A DNA stretch of 56,630 nt, taken from NCBI GenBank assembly GCA_035361075.1, contig DAOSBX010000020.1, positions 1 through 56,630 on the forward strand, in the 5' to 3' direction. This stretch comes from Candidatus Hydrogenedens sp. (lineage in GTDB: Bacteria; Hydrogenedentota; Hydrogenedentia; Hydrogenedentales; Hydrogenedentaceae). The notes beneath the pieces are model-generated. The model did not search any database. It was given only the letters and a program-made list of their open reading frames with translations, and had not been told where the DNA came from. A program made the position numbers and the translations under genes. Shown here one piece after another: positions 44,386 to 54,145 of the stretch (positions within the stretch are counted from its first letter, which is position 1; each line of letters opens with the position of its first letter).

Positions 44386-45672
44386 ATGAAAAAAACATAC
44401 CAATTACCATTATGGCAAGAAAATAAAATCCCTAAGAATAAAGAAGTTTCTTTTATTCCCCTTACGAATAAAAAAGTCCCGATACTTTTCAGAGAAACAA
44501 TTCCAGAAATACCTTCAACCACTTATGGTGCCTTTGAAATTTATAAATATCCTGCCAAATTTATTCCTCAGGTAATAGCATTTATATTAAAAGAATACGC
44601 AAAACCAGGAATAAAAATTTTTGATCCGTTTGCAGGTTACGGAACGGTAGGAGTTGTGTCAAGAGTTTATGGGAACCCTTATGAACTATGGGACTTGAAT
44701 CCTCTTATAAATGTAATTCACAATACAGCGATAATGGAATATCCTAAAGTCAATTTATTTGAACTTTTAAATGAAATTAAAATCTCTAAAAAAGAATTTC
44801 TTCCTAAGTGGTCTAATTTGAATTATTGGTTTCCAGAGGAATTTCTTCAAATATTGTCAACATCATGGGGTTTTATTTATTCTTTGGAGGATAGATTAAA
44901 ATACTTGTTTCTTATTCCTTTATTAAATGTTACAAAGTATTTTTCTTATGCTGATGAAAAGGTCCATAAATTGTATAAATCGAGACATTCTAAGCAGAAG
45001 ATAACAGAGTTAATAAAAAAAGATTGGAAAACAATTTTTTATAATATGCTTGAAAAGGAAGTAGGGAAATTACAAAGAAAACTTCTTGAAAACAAACTAC
45101 TAAAGCCACAAAATGTAGAATATAGAATAAAATCAGGGATTGATACATTAAAAGAAGAGTTAGATAACGAAGTCAATATTCTAATTACTTCCCCACCTTA
45201 TTTACAAGCACAAGAATATATTCGTTCTACAAAATTAGAACTTTTTTGGCTTGGTTATGATGAAACTTATATTAAAGAATTAAATAAAAAAGAGATTCCT
45301 TATTGTACTGTTCCGGAGATAGATATCTATTCACAGACATTTTATCAATATAGAGAAAAAATAAAAGAACGTCATTTATTATTACTATATGACCGTTATT
45401 TTCATGGGATATTAGGTACTTTTTCTCGATTAGAAAATAAAGTTAAAAACTATATGTGTATTTTCGTAGGGCCTGCAAAAATCAGGACAACCTCTATACC
45501 GATTGACGATATCATTATTGAACATTTAGAACAAATGGGGTGGTATCACGAAATAACGTATGTTGATAGAATTGTTTCTCGTGTAATGTTCGAATCAAAG
45601 ATAAATCCTGCTTCGGGAGAAGAGGATAGTAGAATCAAAACCGAACATTTAATAATTTTAAAAAGAGGTTGA
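44386..45672 (+). CDS. DNA methyltransferase of a type II restriction-modification pair
   Basis: 428 residues. The SAM-binding motif FDPFAGYGTVGVVSR at about residue 82 precedes the catalytic motif ITSPPYLQAQEYI at about 268. The SPPY form is typical of N4-cytosine (or some N6-adenine) DNA methyltransferases. The gene is intact, with GAGGT just upstream, and the endonuclease-like gene starts three bases after its stop. Target sequence unknown. Such pairs move between genomes, and this stretch is noticeably AT-rich. Confidence 0.85.
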   Translation: MKKTYQLPLWQENKIPKNKEVSFIPLTNKKVPILFRETIPEIPSTTYGAFEIYKYPAKFIPQVIAFILKEYAKPGIKIFDPFAGYGTVGVVSRVYGNPYELWDLNPLINVIHNTAIMEYPKVNLFELLNEIKISKKEFLPKWSNLNYWFPEEFLQILSTSWGFIYSLEDRLKYLFLIPLLNVTKYFSYADEKVHKLYKSRHSKQKITELIKKDWKTIFYNMLEKEVGKLQRKLLENKLLKPQNVEYRIKSGIDTLKEELDNEVNILITSPPYLQAQEYIRSTKLELFWLGYDETYIKELNKKEIPYCTVPEIDIYSQTFYQYREKIKERHLLLLYDRYFHGILGTFSRLENKVKNYMCIFVGPAKIRTTSIPIDDIIIEHLEQMGWYHEITYVDRIVSRVMFESKINPASGEEDSRIKTEHLIILKRG

Positions 45673-45675
45673 TAT

Positions 45676-46236
45676 ATGATACCAATAAAAAAGGTAGACC
45701 TTAAGAACAGTACAAAATTTAAAACCATTTTGTCCTATTTTATTAATGAACAGCAGGAAATTATTTTTAAGAAGAGCAAAATATATTTTGAATTTGATGA
45801 ATTAGGAGATTTATTACTTTCTGCTTGTAGGATGAATGATTATAACATAGTTTTTTATGAAGGGAAAAAGACTTTCTTGAATGATGAAAAACTTTTGTTA
45901 TGGATTTATGAAAAACTCGTGCCTAATACTGTTATTGTTAAAATTGATGATGAAGATATTGTTAGATTATTATTATTTTGTATGGAAATTACTTATCAAA
46001 TGTTTTCTGGGGGAACGAGAGCAACAACAAGTGCAAAAGGTTTCCGAGAACGACGAAGAACATTTGAATCTATCTTGGTTGACCAATTTACAGGAAAATT
46101 AGGCGAAGTTATGATTAAAAAATTTTTGGAGAAAAATTTTATAGGGAAAAAGATTGAACTGGATTGGGAAATATCAAGGCAGATAGAAAAATACAGAACA
46201 GATATTATGAATGCGAGGAAAAAAAATAAGTATTAA
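45676..46236 (+). CDS. N-terminal piece of the endonuclease
   Basis: 186 residues, from an ATG seven bases after GAGGT, three bases beyond the methyltransferase stop. It ends in KKNKY just after the A8 run. The reading up to KYRTDIMNARKK is presumably native; only the last three residues are frameshift product. Confidence 0.65.
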   Translation: MIPIKKVDLKNSTKFKTILSYFINEQQEIIFKKSKIYFEFDELGDLLLSACRMNDYNIVFYEGKKTFLNDEKLLLWIYEKLVPNTVIVKIDDEDIVRLLLFCMEITYQMFSGGTRATTSAKGFRERRRTFESILVDQFTGKLGEVMIKKFLEKNFIGKKIELDWEISRQIEKYRTDIMNARKKNKY

Positions 46237-46657
46237 ATCCTCGCCATCTTTGGGAGGAATATGGGCAGAAGCAGATATAGGTTACGATTATGGAATTATG
46301 GTGAAATGTTCTGTTCCCCAGCAACCTATTTTGCAATTTTTTGTTGAGGTTTGTGGTTTTACAAGACTTCTAAATTTTGCAGAAGGTAAAATTCCTTCCT
46401 CAGATATTTTATTTAGCTAATACTTAAGTAATTTGCGGGAAAGAGTAAAAAAATACAAGTGTGGCGAAATACAAACTGACTTAAAGGCTTTTATTTGTGG
46501 ATATTTCAATACAGAAGAATTTGTACCCGTTAATGAAGGTATTGAACTTCCCTATTTAGGAGTTGTAAGGGAAAAAAGATATTTAGTTCCTATTGACACA
46601 TTGAAATGGCGAAAAGAGGAATGGAAGAAATTTTTTGTTGAAGCAGGAATTAAATAG
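46211..46657 (+). CDS. C-terminal piece of the endonuclease, interrupted by TAA
   Basis: One frame from 46211 to 46657 with a single internal TAA at 46418. The first half holds the SIKSS catalytic-lysine motif and IWAEADIGYDYGIMVK; the second holds LKAFICGYFNTEEF and RKEEWKKFFVEAGIK. Neither half has a convincing ribosome-binding site of its own. Confidence 0.5.
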
Positions 46658-46779
46658 ATAAGTAATAACGTATTTTTATATGTAATATCGTGAATGTAGA
46701 ACTAACTAATTATACCAATTATCTAAACAAATGGATATAAAGAATACATAGTATATTTGTAGTTAAGTTGAGAAATGGA

Positions 46780-47973
46780 TTAGTCGTGTTTGGGAAGATT
46801 GATAATGTGTGAGTTGATTAGGAATTTAGCGATTAGTTCTGCTTTTATTTGTGCGCCTTGCTCGTTATTATGAATTAGATCTGTGAATAGATTTCCGTCA
46901 ACGGGATAGGAATTATCCAAATCTAAAATAGGTATATTTTGTTCTTTTGCAATTTTCTCTATCACTGAATTCATTTCTTTTATGCCAAACGACATAATTC
47001 GATTAATAATAGCAACAGATTTTTCATCTCTCACTATAAAATGATTATTATGCTTGGATTTGTTTAGAGCATACGTAGTTAAAATGGGAATTATTGATTT
47101 GGACTTAGCAAGTAAAACAAGATTAGTCAAATTTTGCTCAAACCATATTGGTGGATTGTTTAATAATATGTTCTCAATTGGAATATCCTTAAAAATACCT
47201 TCTGGATAAGAACGATTCAATAATTGAACAACAACATCTATGAAACAATTTTGCGGGCTTAAATGCATCGAAAACAAATCAAAATGTGGGATTGCATATC
47301 CCAGTTTTACAAGGATAATTCGCATTACAGAACTGGTCTCCCAGAAGGGATAATTAAACATTCCGTCTATACCCCAACGAGCACACGTAATATCTCTCTC
47401 TAAAGGATTTTTAGGTATTGGATGAACCAATCGGGTAAATATTATATCGTTGAATCCACCATAATAAATGAGAATATCAATAGGTAACCGTGAAACACGA
47501 AGGTTAAAATCAATCAAAATCTCAAAACTGGTCCAGCCATCAACACCCGCATTGATAACTTTTGCTTTAACTCCCTGTTCATTTAAATACTTTTCTAATT
47601 GAGCAGGATAGGCTTTCTCCCAGCATTCAATATCGTAATCATAGGTAGTTGATTCCCCCAAACATGCAATCCATATTTCCCCATCTTCCTTCGTTCCAAG
47701 TTCCTTGCCTCTAAATCCATACAAATTGTGTTTATTGCACCCCTCCTCATAATTAGGAGACAAAGTATAAACCGTATAAGGGTGCGGTGTTATCCTTAAT
47801 TTGTTCTTATCCTTATTAAATATCCTTGCAAGTTGTGTTATCGATGCATAACGGCTCAGCGAATCCTCATCTGCAAAATAATAAACGTATATATTTGTAG
47901 ATATTTCGGCGAGGACAAAAATAACCCCAGCGGTTATAACAAAAGATAGAAAAATCTTGAAATATCGTGTCAT
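46780..47973 (-). CDS. SGNH/GDSL-like hydrolase, membrane anchored (copy 2)
   Basis: 397 residues with one N-terminal membrane helix (IFLSFVITAGVIFVLAEI). SGNH blocks: ACLGESTTYD (Ser block, GES in place of GDS), INAGVDGWTSFE (Gly block), YYGGFNDI (Asn block) and DLIHNNEQGA (Asp-His block). The protein is a clear paralogue of the product of the upstream gene, which it overlaps by four bases. Members may act as O-acetyl-esterases or acyltransferases on glycans; the substrate is unknown. Confidence 0.82.
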   Translation of the reverse strand: MTRYFKIFLSFVITAGVIFVLAEISTNIYVYYFADEDSLSRYASITQLARIFNKDKNKLRITPHPYTVYTLSPNYEEGCNKHNLYGFRGKELGTKEDGEIWIACLGESTTYDYDIECWEKAYPAQLEKYLNEQGVKAKVINAGVDGWTSFEILIDFNLRVSRLPIDILIYYGGFNDIIFTRLVHPIPKNPLERDITCARWGIDGMFNYPFWETSSVMRIILVKLGYAIPHFDLFSMHLSPQNCFIDVVVQLLNRSYPEGIFKDIPIENILLNNPPIWFEQNLTNLVLLAKSKSIIPILTTYALNKSKHNNHFIVRDEKSVAIINRIMSFGIKEMNSVIEKIAKEQNIPILDLDNSYPVDGNLFTDLIHNNEQGAQIKAELIAKFLINSHIINLPKHD

Positions 47974-49151
47974 TTACATATTCCTGAGTTAATTAAATAC
48001 TCACCAAGTAATTCCGCTTTTATATGAGCACCTTGTGGTGTGTTATGAACTAAATCAAGGAATAGACTTGGATTTTCTGTTGGAAAATAAGAGGGTAGAT
48101 CATATAAAGCGGTATTTAATTCAACACTTAATTTTTTCAATACATCATTAGTCTCATTAATGCCTCTAATCATTATGTTTTTCAAGATATCTTTCCCAGG
48201 AGATGTAGGTACAATCAAAATATCATTTTTATTTGATGTGTTTATCATGTATGTCATTAAGACAGGGGTTATGGATTTTGATTTTGCCAGGAGGATAAGA
48301 TTCCTAATATTGTGTTCGAACCATATTGGAGGGTTAGATGATAGGATTTTTTCTGGAGAAACTTCCTTAAATATGCCTGATGGGTAGGTGCCTTTTATTA
48401 ATTGAATGATAAACTGGTTCATCCTATTCTCAGGGCTGTAATGAAGAAAAATTAAGTCTGTATGAGGTATCGCCAAACCTGCTTTTAACATAAAAATCCG
48501 AAGTAATGAACTACGTTCCCAGAATGGATAATTAAATAATCCGTCTATACCCCTACGGGCAAGAACGATGTCCCTCTCTAATAGATTATCAGGAATAGGA
48601 TAGACAAAGCGTGTTTGTCCAATATCATTAAGCCCACCATAATAAATAACTATATCCACAGGGAATTTAGACACATGAAGTGTAAAATCAATCAGAATCT
48701 CAAAACTGGTCCAGCCATCAACACCCGCATTAATTACTTTTGCTTTTATCCCTTTCTCATTTAAGGTTTTCTCCAATTGAGCGGGATAGGCATCTTCCCA
48801 GCATTCAATATCAGAATCATATGTTGTAGATTCCCCTAAACAGGCTATCCAAATTTCGCCTTCCTTCTTTTCTCCCAGTTCATCTCCCCTGAATCCGTAT
48901 GAATTATGCTTATTGCAACCATCGGTATAGTTTGGTGTTAGGAAATACCCCTTATATGGATGAAGAGTCGCCTTTAACTCTGTTCTTTCCTTGTTTACTC
49001 TCCTGAAGATTTGCTCAACTGAGGCATAATTAGTAAAAGTTCCTTTATCCATGAAGTGGAGTATATAAATATCACACAATATTTCCAAAGTAGCAAAAAG
49101 AATTATAAGAACTATCAACCATACAAATAAAAGCCTAAATATTTTTTTCAT
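47970..49151 (-). CDS. SGNH/GDSL-like hydrolase, membrane anchored (copy 1)
   Basis: 393 residues, same layout as its neighbour: N-terminal helix (RLLFVWLIVLIILFATLEIL), then CLGESTTYD, INAGVDGWTSFE, YYGGLNDI and DLVHNTPQGA. The two copies share long stretches but differ throughout, so this is an old tandem duplication, not an assembly duplicate. It starts 18 bp after the URO-D-like gene and is coupled to the second copy by ATGA. Confidence 0.82.
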   Translation of the reverse strand: MKKIFRLLFVWLIVLIILFATLEILCDIYILHFMDKGTFTNYASVEQIFRRVNKERTELKATLHPYKGYFLTPNYTDGCNKHNSYGFRGDELGEKKEGEIWIACLGESTTYDSDIECWEDAYPAQLEKTLNEKGIKAKVINAGVDGWTSFEILIDFTLHVSKFPVDIVIYYGGLNDIGQTRFVYPIPDNLLERDIVLARRGIDGLFNYPFWERSSLLRIFMLKAGLAIPHTDLIFLHYSPENRMNQFIIQLIKGTYPSGIFKEVSPEKILSSNPPIWFEHNIRNLILLAKSKSITPVLMTYMINTSNKNDILIVPTSPGKDILKNIMIRGINETNDVLKKLSVELNTALYDLPSYFPTENPSLFLDLVHNTPQGAHIKAELLGEYLINSGICK

Positions 49152-49169
49152 TCGTTCTGATTGCCTGTT

Positions 49170-50612
49170 TTAAAAAGACAATAACATTTGCCAGATAAAG
49201 GTATAGCCATGTGCTTCAATCCCGTTCCAGATTTGTTCAACCAGCAATTCGTCTCCCTTGATTTGAGGTATTTCTTTCCGTTTTTCTTCCCAGGGCACAC
49301 ATACACCAGCAGGTGGATAACAGGACAGCCATGACGGTTTCTGGATGTGCAATCCATCTGTGGATTGTACCGTCTGTTCACTGTTTAATACATTGTCAAT
49401 TCCTGACCAACCCATACCATTATATATTCCATATTCACGAGTCGCCTCTGTAAAAGCCTGAATGTTCTCAACTTTTGCATCATTTTGGATAATAGCACTG
49501 GCGTCCATAATGTATCCACCATCTTTGGCTAAAAGTTTTATTAATTTTTTACACTGTTCCCGCACTTCTTTCGGTGTCCCTACTGCAAGGATAGCGTTCG
49601 GTAATCCACCACTAATACAGAATTTTTCACCTAATATTTTTTGAACTTTTTCGGGAGAACTACGGTCAATATGGAACACAATACTTTTTTCAGGCAATTC
49701 TGCGAAAGATTCTAAATGGTCATCCCAATTACCTTCTGCATAAAATAAAACCTGCTGCCTTTCTCGCCAGAGTTCTTCAATGATAGGTTTCAGTGTAGGC
49801 CAATAGAATTTATGAAATTGTTCTCGAGTAACAAATGGAGTACAACCGCGATGCATCCAAAAGCCGATGGGAACTAATTTATTAGGGTCAGCGGTTGTCT
49901 TTGCCACATGATGCAAATGGGGCATCAAGGCTTCACATGCTTTTAATACTTTATCTGGCTGGATTAGTAAATCCATCGTCAAACCAATATAACCACGTAA
50001 TTTATCCGCAATAATATCCAGAGGTGCTTTAAAAATCCCCGCGATAGCAGAGACTGTTCCACATTCGTTTTTTAATCGTTCAATTTGAGGACCAAAGGCA
50101 TAGAAATAATCATACATTGCCATGGCTGTTTTGACTAATGCCTGATAAGTCCTTACTTTCGCGGGTTTTCCAGGTTCAACCACTTCTGTTGATACACGAG
50201 GCAACCATTTTTCGTATAAAAAACCCGTTGGGTCAGCAATTAATTCATCATATTCATCCTCTTTCATAAATGCCTGGTCTTCGGGCGGTTCTTTATATTG
50301 AAACCCTGTGTTCGGGTCAAGTTCAATTCCAGGAATTCCGTAATATTTCAAGCCCAACGATTGAGCCAAACCTGTCCATACATACACCATATTTGGGACA
50401 ACCGCATCCCAATCAAAATCTTTCACAGTTTGGCAAACCGCATCAAAGGCAATCCGATAATCATGAGTTACTTGCTGACAGGTAAAACCACAATAACGTG
50501 CTGTGAACTCTGCTACAAATGGTCGGATAGGGACACAATCAGGTTTTTCATTTCGTAATGCGGTAACATATCGCTTCAAACAATTTTGATAACGGGTTGC
50601 CATCGTGTCCAT
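49170..50612 (-). CDS. uroporphyrinogen decarboxylase (URO-D/MtaA-like) family protein
   Basis: 480 residues. The URO-D barrel is visible in ALRNEKPDCVPIRPFVAEF, VPIGFWMHRGCTPFVTREQFHKFY and a C-terminal GVPTPKEVREQC-like segment (GTPKEVREQC). At the MtaA zinc site the expected HxC appears as FHIDR, so the cysteine is replaced by aspartate. It may bind metal differently or have another role, such as corrinoid or aromatic methyl transfer. I chose the ATG at 50612, seven bases after AAGGAG, instead of an ATG 36 codons upstream. Two SGNH genes follow on the same strand. Confidence 0.8.
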   Translation of the reverse strand: MDTMATRYQNCLKRYVTALRNEKPDCVPIRPFVAEFTARYCGFTCQQVTHDYRIAFDAVCQTVKDFDWDAVVPNMVYVWTGLAQSLGLKYYGIPGIELDPNTGFQYKEPPEDQAFMKEDEYDELIADPTGFLYEKWLPRVSTEVVEPGKPAKVRTYQALVKTAMAMYDYFYAFGPQIERLKNECGTVSAIAGIFKAPLDIIADKLRGYIGLTMDLLIQPDKVLKACEALMPHLHHVAKTTADPNKLVPIGFWMHRGCTPFVTREQFHKFYWPTLKPIIEELWRERQQVLFYAEGNWDDHLESFAELPEKSIVFHIDRSSPEKVQKILGEKFCISGGLPNAILAVGTPKEVREQCKKLIKLLAKDGGYIMDASAIIQNDAKVENIQAFTEATREYGIYNGMGWSGIDNVLNSEQTVQSTDGLHIQKPSWLSCYPPAGVCVPWEEKRKEIPQIKGDELLVEQIWNGIEAHGYTFIWQMLLSF

Positions 50613-50768
50613 TGTTAATCTCCTTGAAAAAGTGTTTAACTGCATCTTTTTTATTAGGTTATCTATTTGATAGTTCGTTTTGCAAAAATGTAAGGACACA
50701 AAACAGTATATATCCCCCAAAAAGTGACACAGGAACTCTGCCTGTGTAACTTAGTCTGGGATATAAAT

Positions 50769-50800
50769 AAGAAGGGACGAATACGTCTTCGTCCCTTCTT
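50769..50800 (-). terminator. rho-independent terminator after the DUF1080 gene
   Basis: Two perfect 13-bp arms (50769-50781 and 50788-50800, AAGAAGGGACGAA/TTCGTCCCTTCTT) enclose a six-base loop. On the minus strand the stem is followed by a T-rich stretch (ATTTATATCC). It starts 28 bases after the DUF1080 stop. The tail is weaker than in the terminator at 55274, so a bidirectional or regulatory role is possible. Confidence 0.65.
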
Positions 50801-50827
50801 GGAAATAATTCGCTATCAAAACATTTC

Positions 50828-51928
50828 TTACTTTTCAGGATACACCTGTATATTTATGTTTTTGAACGATAAATCGGTTGTAGGGTCGTGCCCTTGTAAA
50901 TGTATCGTCCCTGCAGATGGAACATACCCATTCTTCCCATCTCCTTCGGGATGAACAGGGCGAGTATCGTACAAATCACTAACTAAATAGCCATTTAACC
51001 ACACCGCCATGTGATTGCCATCGCAAACAATGGTTTTGGTATACCATTCTTTATCATTTGATACAACCTTGCGGGATTCTTGAACACCATAGATACCACC
51101 CGTTCCAAAATCGACAGGTTTTGTGCGGTCGTTGCTAAGCCATGCGTTCTTGACTTGAGACTCATAACCTTTCCAGAATACACCTTTCGGACCGCGGAAG
51201 AAAACACCACTGTTCAGGGCTTTACCGTTTACAAAAATATCTAACTGTAGAAGGAAATCTTTATATACATCCGCGGTTTCAATTTGTCCATTACCATCTT
51301 TAATATTTAATGCACCATCAACAACCGAGAAAACAGATTTATGGTCAGGGATAATATTCCAGCCTGTCAGGTCAACGCCATTAAATAAAGATTTCAGTTG
51401 AACAGGCTTTAATTTCATTGACTGAACTTCAATCTTAGTGGATTTTTTCTTATCATGGTATTTATGATAGAGAATACCGATATGTCCTTTTGCATTTGTG
51501 ATATTTAATCCTTCTACGGGATTGCCATTAACAGATGCGGATACTGCATTTCCCACTGCACGCACGGAAATATCATATTCACCGCCAGCTTGTAATGTAA
51601 TAGCACCGCCACCATTCTCCGAATAATGTCCTTCTAATGGAACACGAATTGCCAGACCTGCTGTGCCATCACCAGAAACTTTTATTTTTGCGGATAATTC
51701 AAAATTAGCAAATGGACATGTTGTAGCGAGCCATCCACCTGTGCCTTTTGTAGCGGTTAACACGCCATTTTGAACACTCCAATCTGCATCACCAAACTGA
51801 ACCCAGCCAAAAAGAGATTCGCCATCGAACAGGTTTATCCACTGTCCTTCAGCAACATCCTGAGCCATCGCAGAATAGCCACTAACCATTAGCATGGCTG
51901 AAATGAAAAGAACTTTAACCATACGCAT
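50828..51928 (-). CDS. exported protein with two DUF1080 (3-keto-disaccharide hydrolase-like) domains
   Basis: 366 residues with a signal peptide (VLFISAMLMVSGYSAMA). Two concanavalin-like DUF1080 units follow. The first opens with WINLFDGESLFGWVQFG, the second with LKSLFNGVDLTGWNII and contains FFRGPKGVFWKGYESQVKNA and HMAVWLNGY. DUF1080 proteins include 3-keto-disaccharide hydrolases. I chose the ATG at 51928, eight bases after GGAGG; a TTG at 51943 is the alternative. A terminator follows its stop. Confidence 0.85.
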   Translation of the reverse strand: MRMVKVLFISAMLMVSGYSAMAQDVAEGQWINLFDGESLFGWVQFGDADWSVQNGVLTATKGTGGWLATTCPFANFELSAKIKVSGDGTAGLAIRVPLEGHYSENGGGAITLQAGGEYDISVRAVGNAVSASVNGNPVEGLNITNAKGHIGILYHKYHDKKKSTKIEVQSMKLKPVQLKSLFNGVDLTGWNIIPDHKSVFSVVDGALNIKDGNGQIETADVYKDFLLQLDIFVNGKALNSGVFFRGPKGVFWKGYESQVKNAWLSNDRTKPVDFGTGGIYGVQESRKVVSNDKEWYTKTIVCDGNHMAVWLNGYLVSDLYDTRPVHPEGDGKNGYVPSAGTIHLQGHDPTTDLSFKNINIQVYPEK

Positions 51929-52043
51929 AATTTTTTCCTCCAAAAAGGGTTGTTTTTAATCGTGAACAATAGGGGATTGAATATCTCTATCCATATCGTA
52001 GCACAAATATATAGAAAAAATAAATTTGTACATTTACTGTAAG

Positions 52044-54113
52044 CTAAAAGCCTTTATAAATAGAATGGTAACCTGCATAGTTGCCCAAAACTTTTTTTAC
52101 ATAGTTTCGTGTCTCTTTAAATGGGATATTTTCAATAAATGTTTCTAAATCATTATCTTTTATATTTCTCTTCCATTCGTCTACCCTTCCAGGACCTGCA
52201 TTATATCCAGCTATAGCATACACAACATTCCCATTAAATCGGTCTAATAGGTATCGAAAATATACAGACCCTAAGGCAATATTATATTCAGGGTATTTCC
52301 ACAAAAAATAGTCAATCCCTTTTAGTCTGTCGTCTTTATTTGCAATCCATTTTGCAGTGCTGGGTATAAGTTGTAGGAGTCCTCTCGCATTTGAGGTAGA
52401 AATAACAGATGTCCGATATGAACTTTCTTGTTTCATTATAGACCAGATTAGAAAAGGATTTACATCTACCTTCTTTGACCAGTGGAGCACAGATTGATAA
52501 TATGGCATAGGGAATAATATCTGCCATTCGTTGCTCTTATTTATCATTTCTTTCTTTGTGGTGAAACATTGTGAATAGTAGTAATCCCAAACAACTTGAG
52601 CAGTCCCTAAATGAGACAATAGGGGAAGAGTATCCAATTCAATCTCTCCATTTTGAGCCCTTTTGCAAATGTCAAAGGCAATCCACTCCTTTTCTTCTAC
52701 CCCTATTTCTGCAAAATAATTTAACCATTTCAATTCAGTATTCTTATTCAATATTTTCGTAATTGTGTCTATGTCATGAGAAATTTGCTTATCCACAATC
52801 AATGATGAAACAGGCAAATGTTTTAACGGAGCTATTTTTTGATGTGCTATTGATTCATGGTAATCTTTTAATAATTTATCAGCAGAGCGATGGACATAAT
52901 AATCACCCAATTTCCCCTGCAATGCTTTTTTGAAATATTCCTTCGCTTTTAATTTATTACCATTCTTTTCATAAATTAACCCATTTAGATATGCAGACCT
53001 TGCAAAATAAAATGATTGTGGATAGTCTGTTATTAATTTTTCAAAATAGGCATATGCATTGACAACATCCTCTTTACTATAAAACCAGAAACCCAAATTA
53101 AAAACTGCCTCCGAAATTCGTTTATGTTGTGGAAACATTCTTAAGAGCGTCTTGTAGTAGAAAAGGATGGATTCCTTATCGTTATTCTGTTCTGACTTTT
53201 GGCCTGCCCAGTATAAAAATTCGCCCATATCAAAATTGATAGGAACATCATAATTCATTTTTTCTAAAATTTGATTTGCAAAGGAAGTCTTTTTAGAAAG
53301 GACAAGACAACGGAGAACATATTCGAAAATCAATGATGCATAATCGGAATCTTTGCTATTCTTTATTTGCTCTATAAATTCTTTCCCTCCATCTTCAAAT
53401 ATTTTCCATGTTGCAACTGAACTTACCGTGCCTGTGTATACCAACCATAATTTAGGAAATTGATTACTGATGATAAACCATGCCTCTGATAAATATCCGC
53501 TTCTGAGGAGGTATCGGATAGCAAAAGCCCTATCTGCTTCATTTTCAGATAAACATAAGTTGAGTAAGGAATCTTTTCGGGATAAATTATATCCACCATA
53601 ATTGATTACTTGCTGTAGTAAGGTAGAACCCTCTTTTTGGAATTCTTTCGTCTTTATTAAAAATGCACCACCGTCATTTATGAGAGAAACCATCCACCAT
53701 GGCAAGAGAATATCCGAGTGAATATTTAAATAATATCGTCCTGCTAATGGGGAATTATTTGTTTTTTCGTAATATTTGGCAAGAAAAAAATAAGCAGGCA
53801 ATTTCCATGCAGTAGGTGTCGGTTCCTTTTTTATAAGTTCCTCAAGAATATTAATCCCTTCTTCTGTAAGTTTCATACCGTCTTTGCATTGTGCAATTCT
53901 TATTTGAACAAATGGAAAAGTATAATGACTTGATACGGACGCCTTTTCAAAACACTCCAATGCCGATTGAAAATCTCCTTTCTCATAAAAAAACACCCCT
54001 TGTTTGTAGTGTTCGAATATTTGTGAATCTTTATCATCAGGAAGGTCTATGGCAAACACACAGAGAGAGAAGAACATGTAAGCACAAAACAATTGTAGAC
54101 ATTTCGTTGTCAT
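52044..54113 (-). CDS. soluble lytic murein transglycosylase (Slt-like)
   Basis: About 689 residues. A signal peptide (QLFCAYMFFSLCVFA) is followed by roughly 480 residues of helical repeats. These are TPR-like, with YFEKLITDYPQSFYFARSAY and GNKLKAKEYFKKALQGKLGDYY. The C-terminal goose-type lysozyme (SLT) domain has the catalytic glutamate in MKQESSYR, followed by ARGLLQLIPSTAKWIA and AIAGYNAGPGRVDEW. It cleaves peptidoglycan glycan strands in the periplasm. I chose the ATG at 54113, which gives the signal peptide and avoids a 79-bp overlap. Confidence 0.9.
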   Translation of the reverse strand: MTTKCLQLFCAYMFFSLCVFAIDLPDDKDSQIFEHYKQGVFFYEKGDFQSALECFEKASVSSHYTFPFVQIRIAQCKDGMKLTEEGINILEELIKKEPTPTAWKLPAYFFLAKYYEKTNNSPLAGRYYLNIHSDILLPWWMVSLINDGGAFLIKTKEFQKEGSTLLQQVINYGGYNLSRKDSLLNLCLSENEADRAFAIRYLLRSGYLSEAWFIISNQFPKLWLVYTGTVSSVATWKIFEDGGKEFIEQIKNSKDSDYASLIFEYVLRCLVLSKKTSFANQILEKMNYDVPINFDMGEFLYWAGQKSEQNNDKESILFYYKTLLRMFPQHKRISEAVFNLGFWFYSKEDVVNAYAYFEKLITDYPQSFYFARSAYLNGLIYEKNGNKLKAKEYFKKALQGKLGDYYVHRSADKLLKDYHESIAHQKIAPLKHLPVSSLIVDKQISHDIDTITKILNKNTELKWLNYFAEIGVEEKEWIAFDICKRAQNGEIELDTLPLLSHLGTAQVVWDYYYSQCFTTKKEMINKSNEWQILFPMPYYQSVLHWSKKVDVNPFLIWSIMKQESSYRTSVISTSNARGLLQLIPSTAKWIANKDDRLKGIDYFLWKYPEYNIALGSVYFRYLLDRFNGNVVYAIAGYNAGPGRVDEWKRNIKDNDLETFIENIPFKETRNYVKKVLGNYAGYHSIYKGF

Positions 54114-54145
54114 ACTTGACCTAATACATTTATCGTAAAATAAAT

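Larger units (their letters stand above)
45676..46657 (+). pseudogene. type II restriction endonuclease, disrupted by frameshift and stop
   Basis: The original protein would be about 326 residues. Piece one (45676-46236) runs out of frame at an A8 run (46219-46226). Dropping one A joins NARKK to ISIKSSPSLGGIWAEADIG. That frame then meets TAA at 46418-46420 and continues in frame as YLSNLRERVKKYK to 46657. A PD-(D/E)xK-like pattern is visible: Glu in GKLGEVMIKKF, Asp in KYRTDI and the IK of SIKSS. It is adjacent to the intact methyltransferase, so the locus is probably methylation-only. A sequencing error cannot be excluded. Confidence 0.72.

Noticed and set aside
46219..46226. Programmed frameshift in the endonuclease
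   Set aside because: There is no slippery heptamer plus stimulatory structure that I can see, and a second stop (46418) would still end translation early.
46780..49151. Assembly duplication as the reason for two SGNH genes
   Set aside because: The copies differ across their whole length at DNA and protein level and each has an intact frame, so they are true paralogues.
50682..50827. tRNA or attachment site near the 13-bp hairpin
   Set aside because: No cloverleaf or CCA end is present; the hairpin position and tail fit a terminator.
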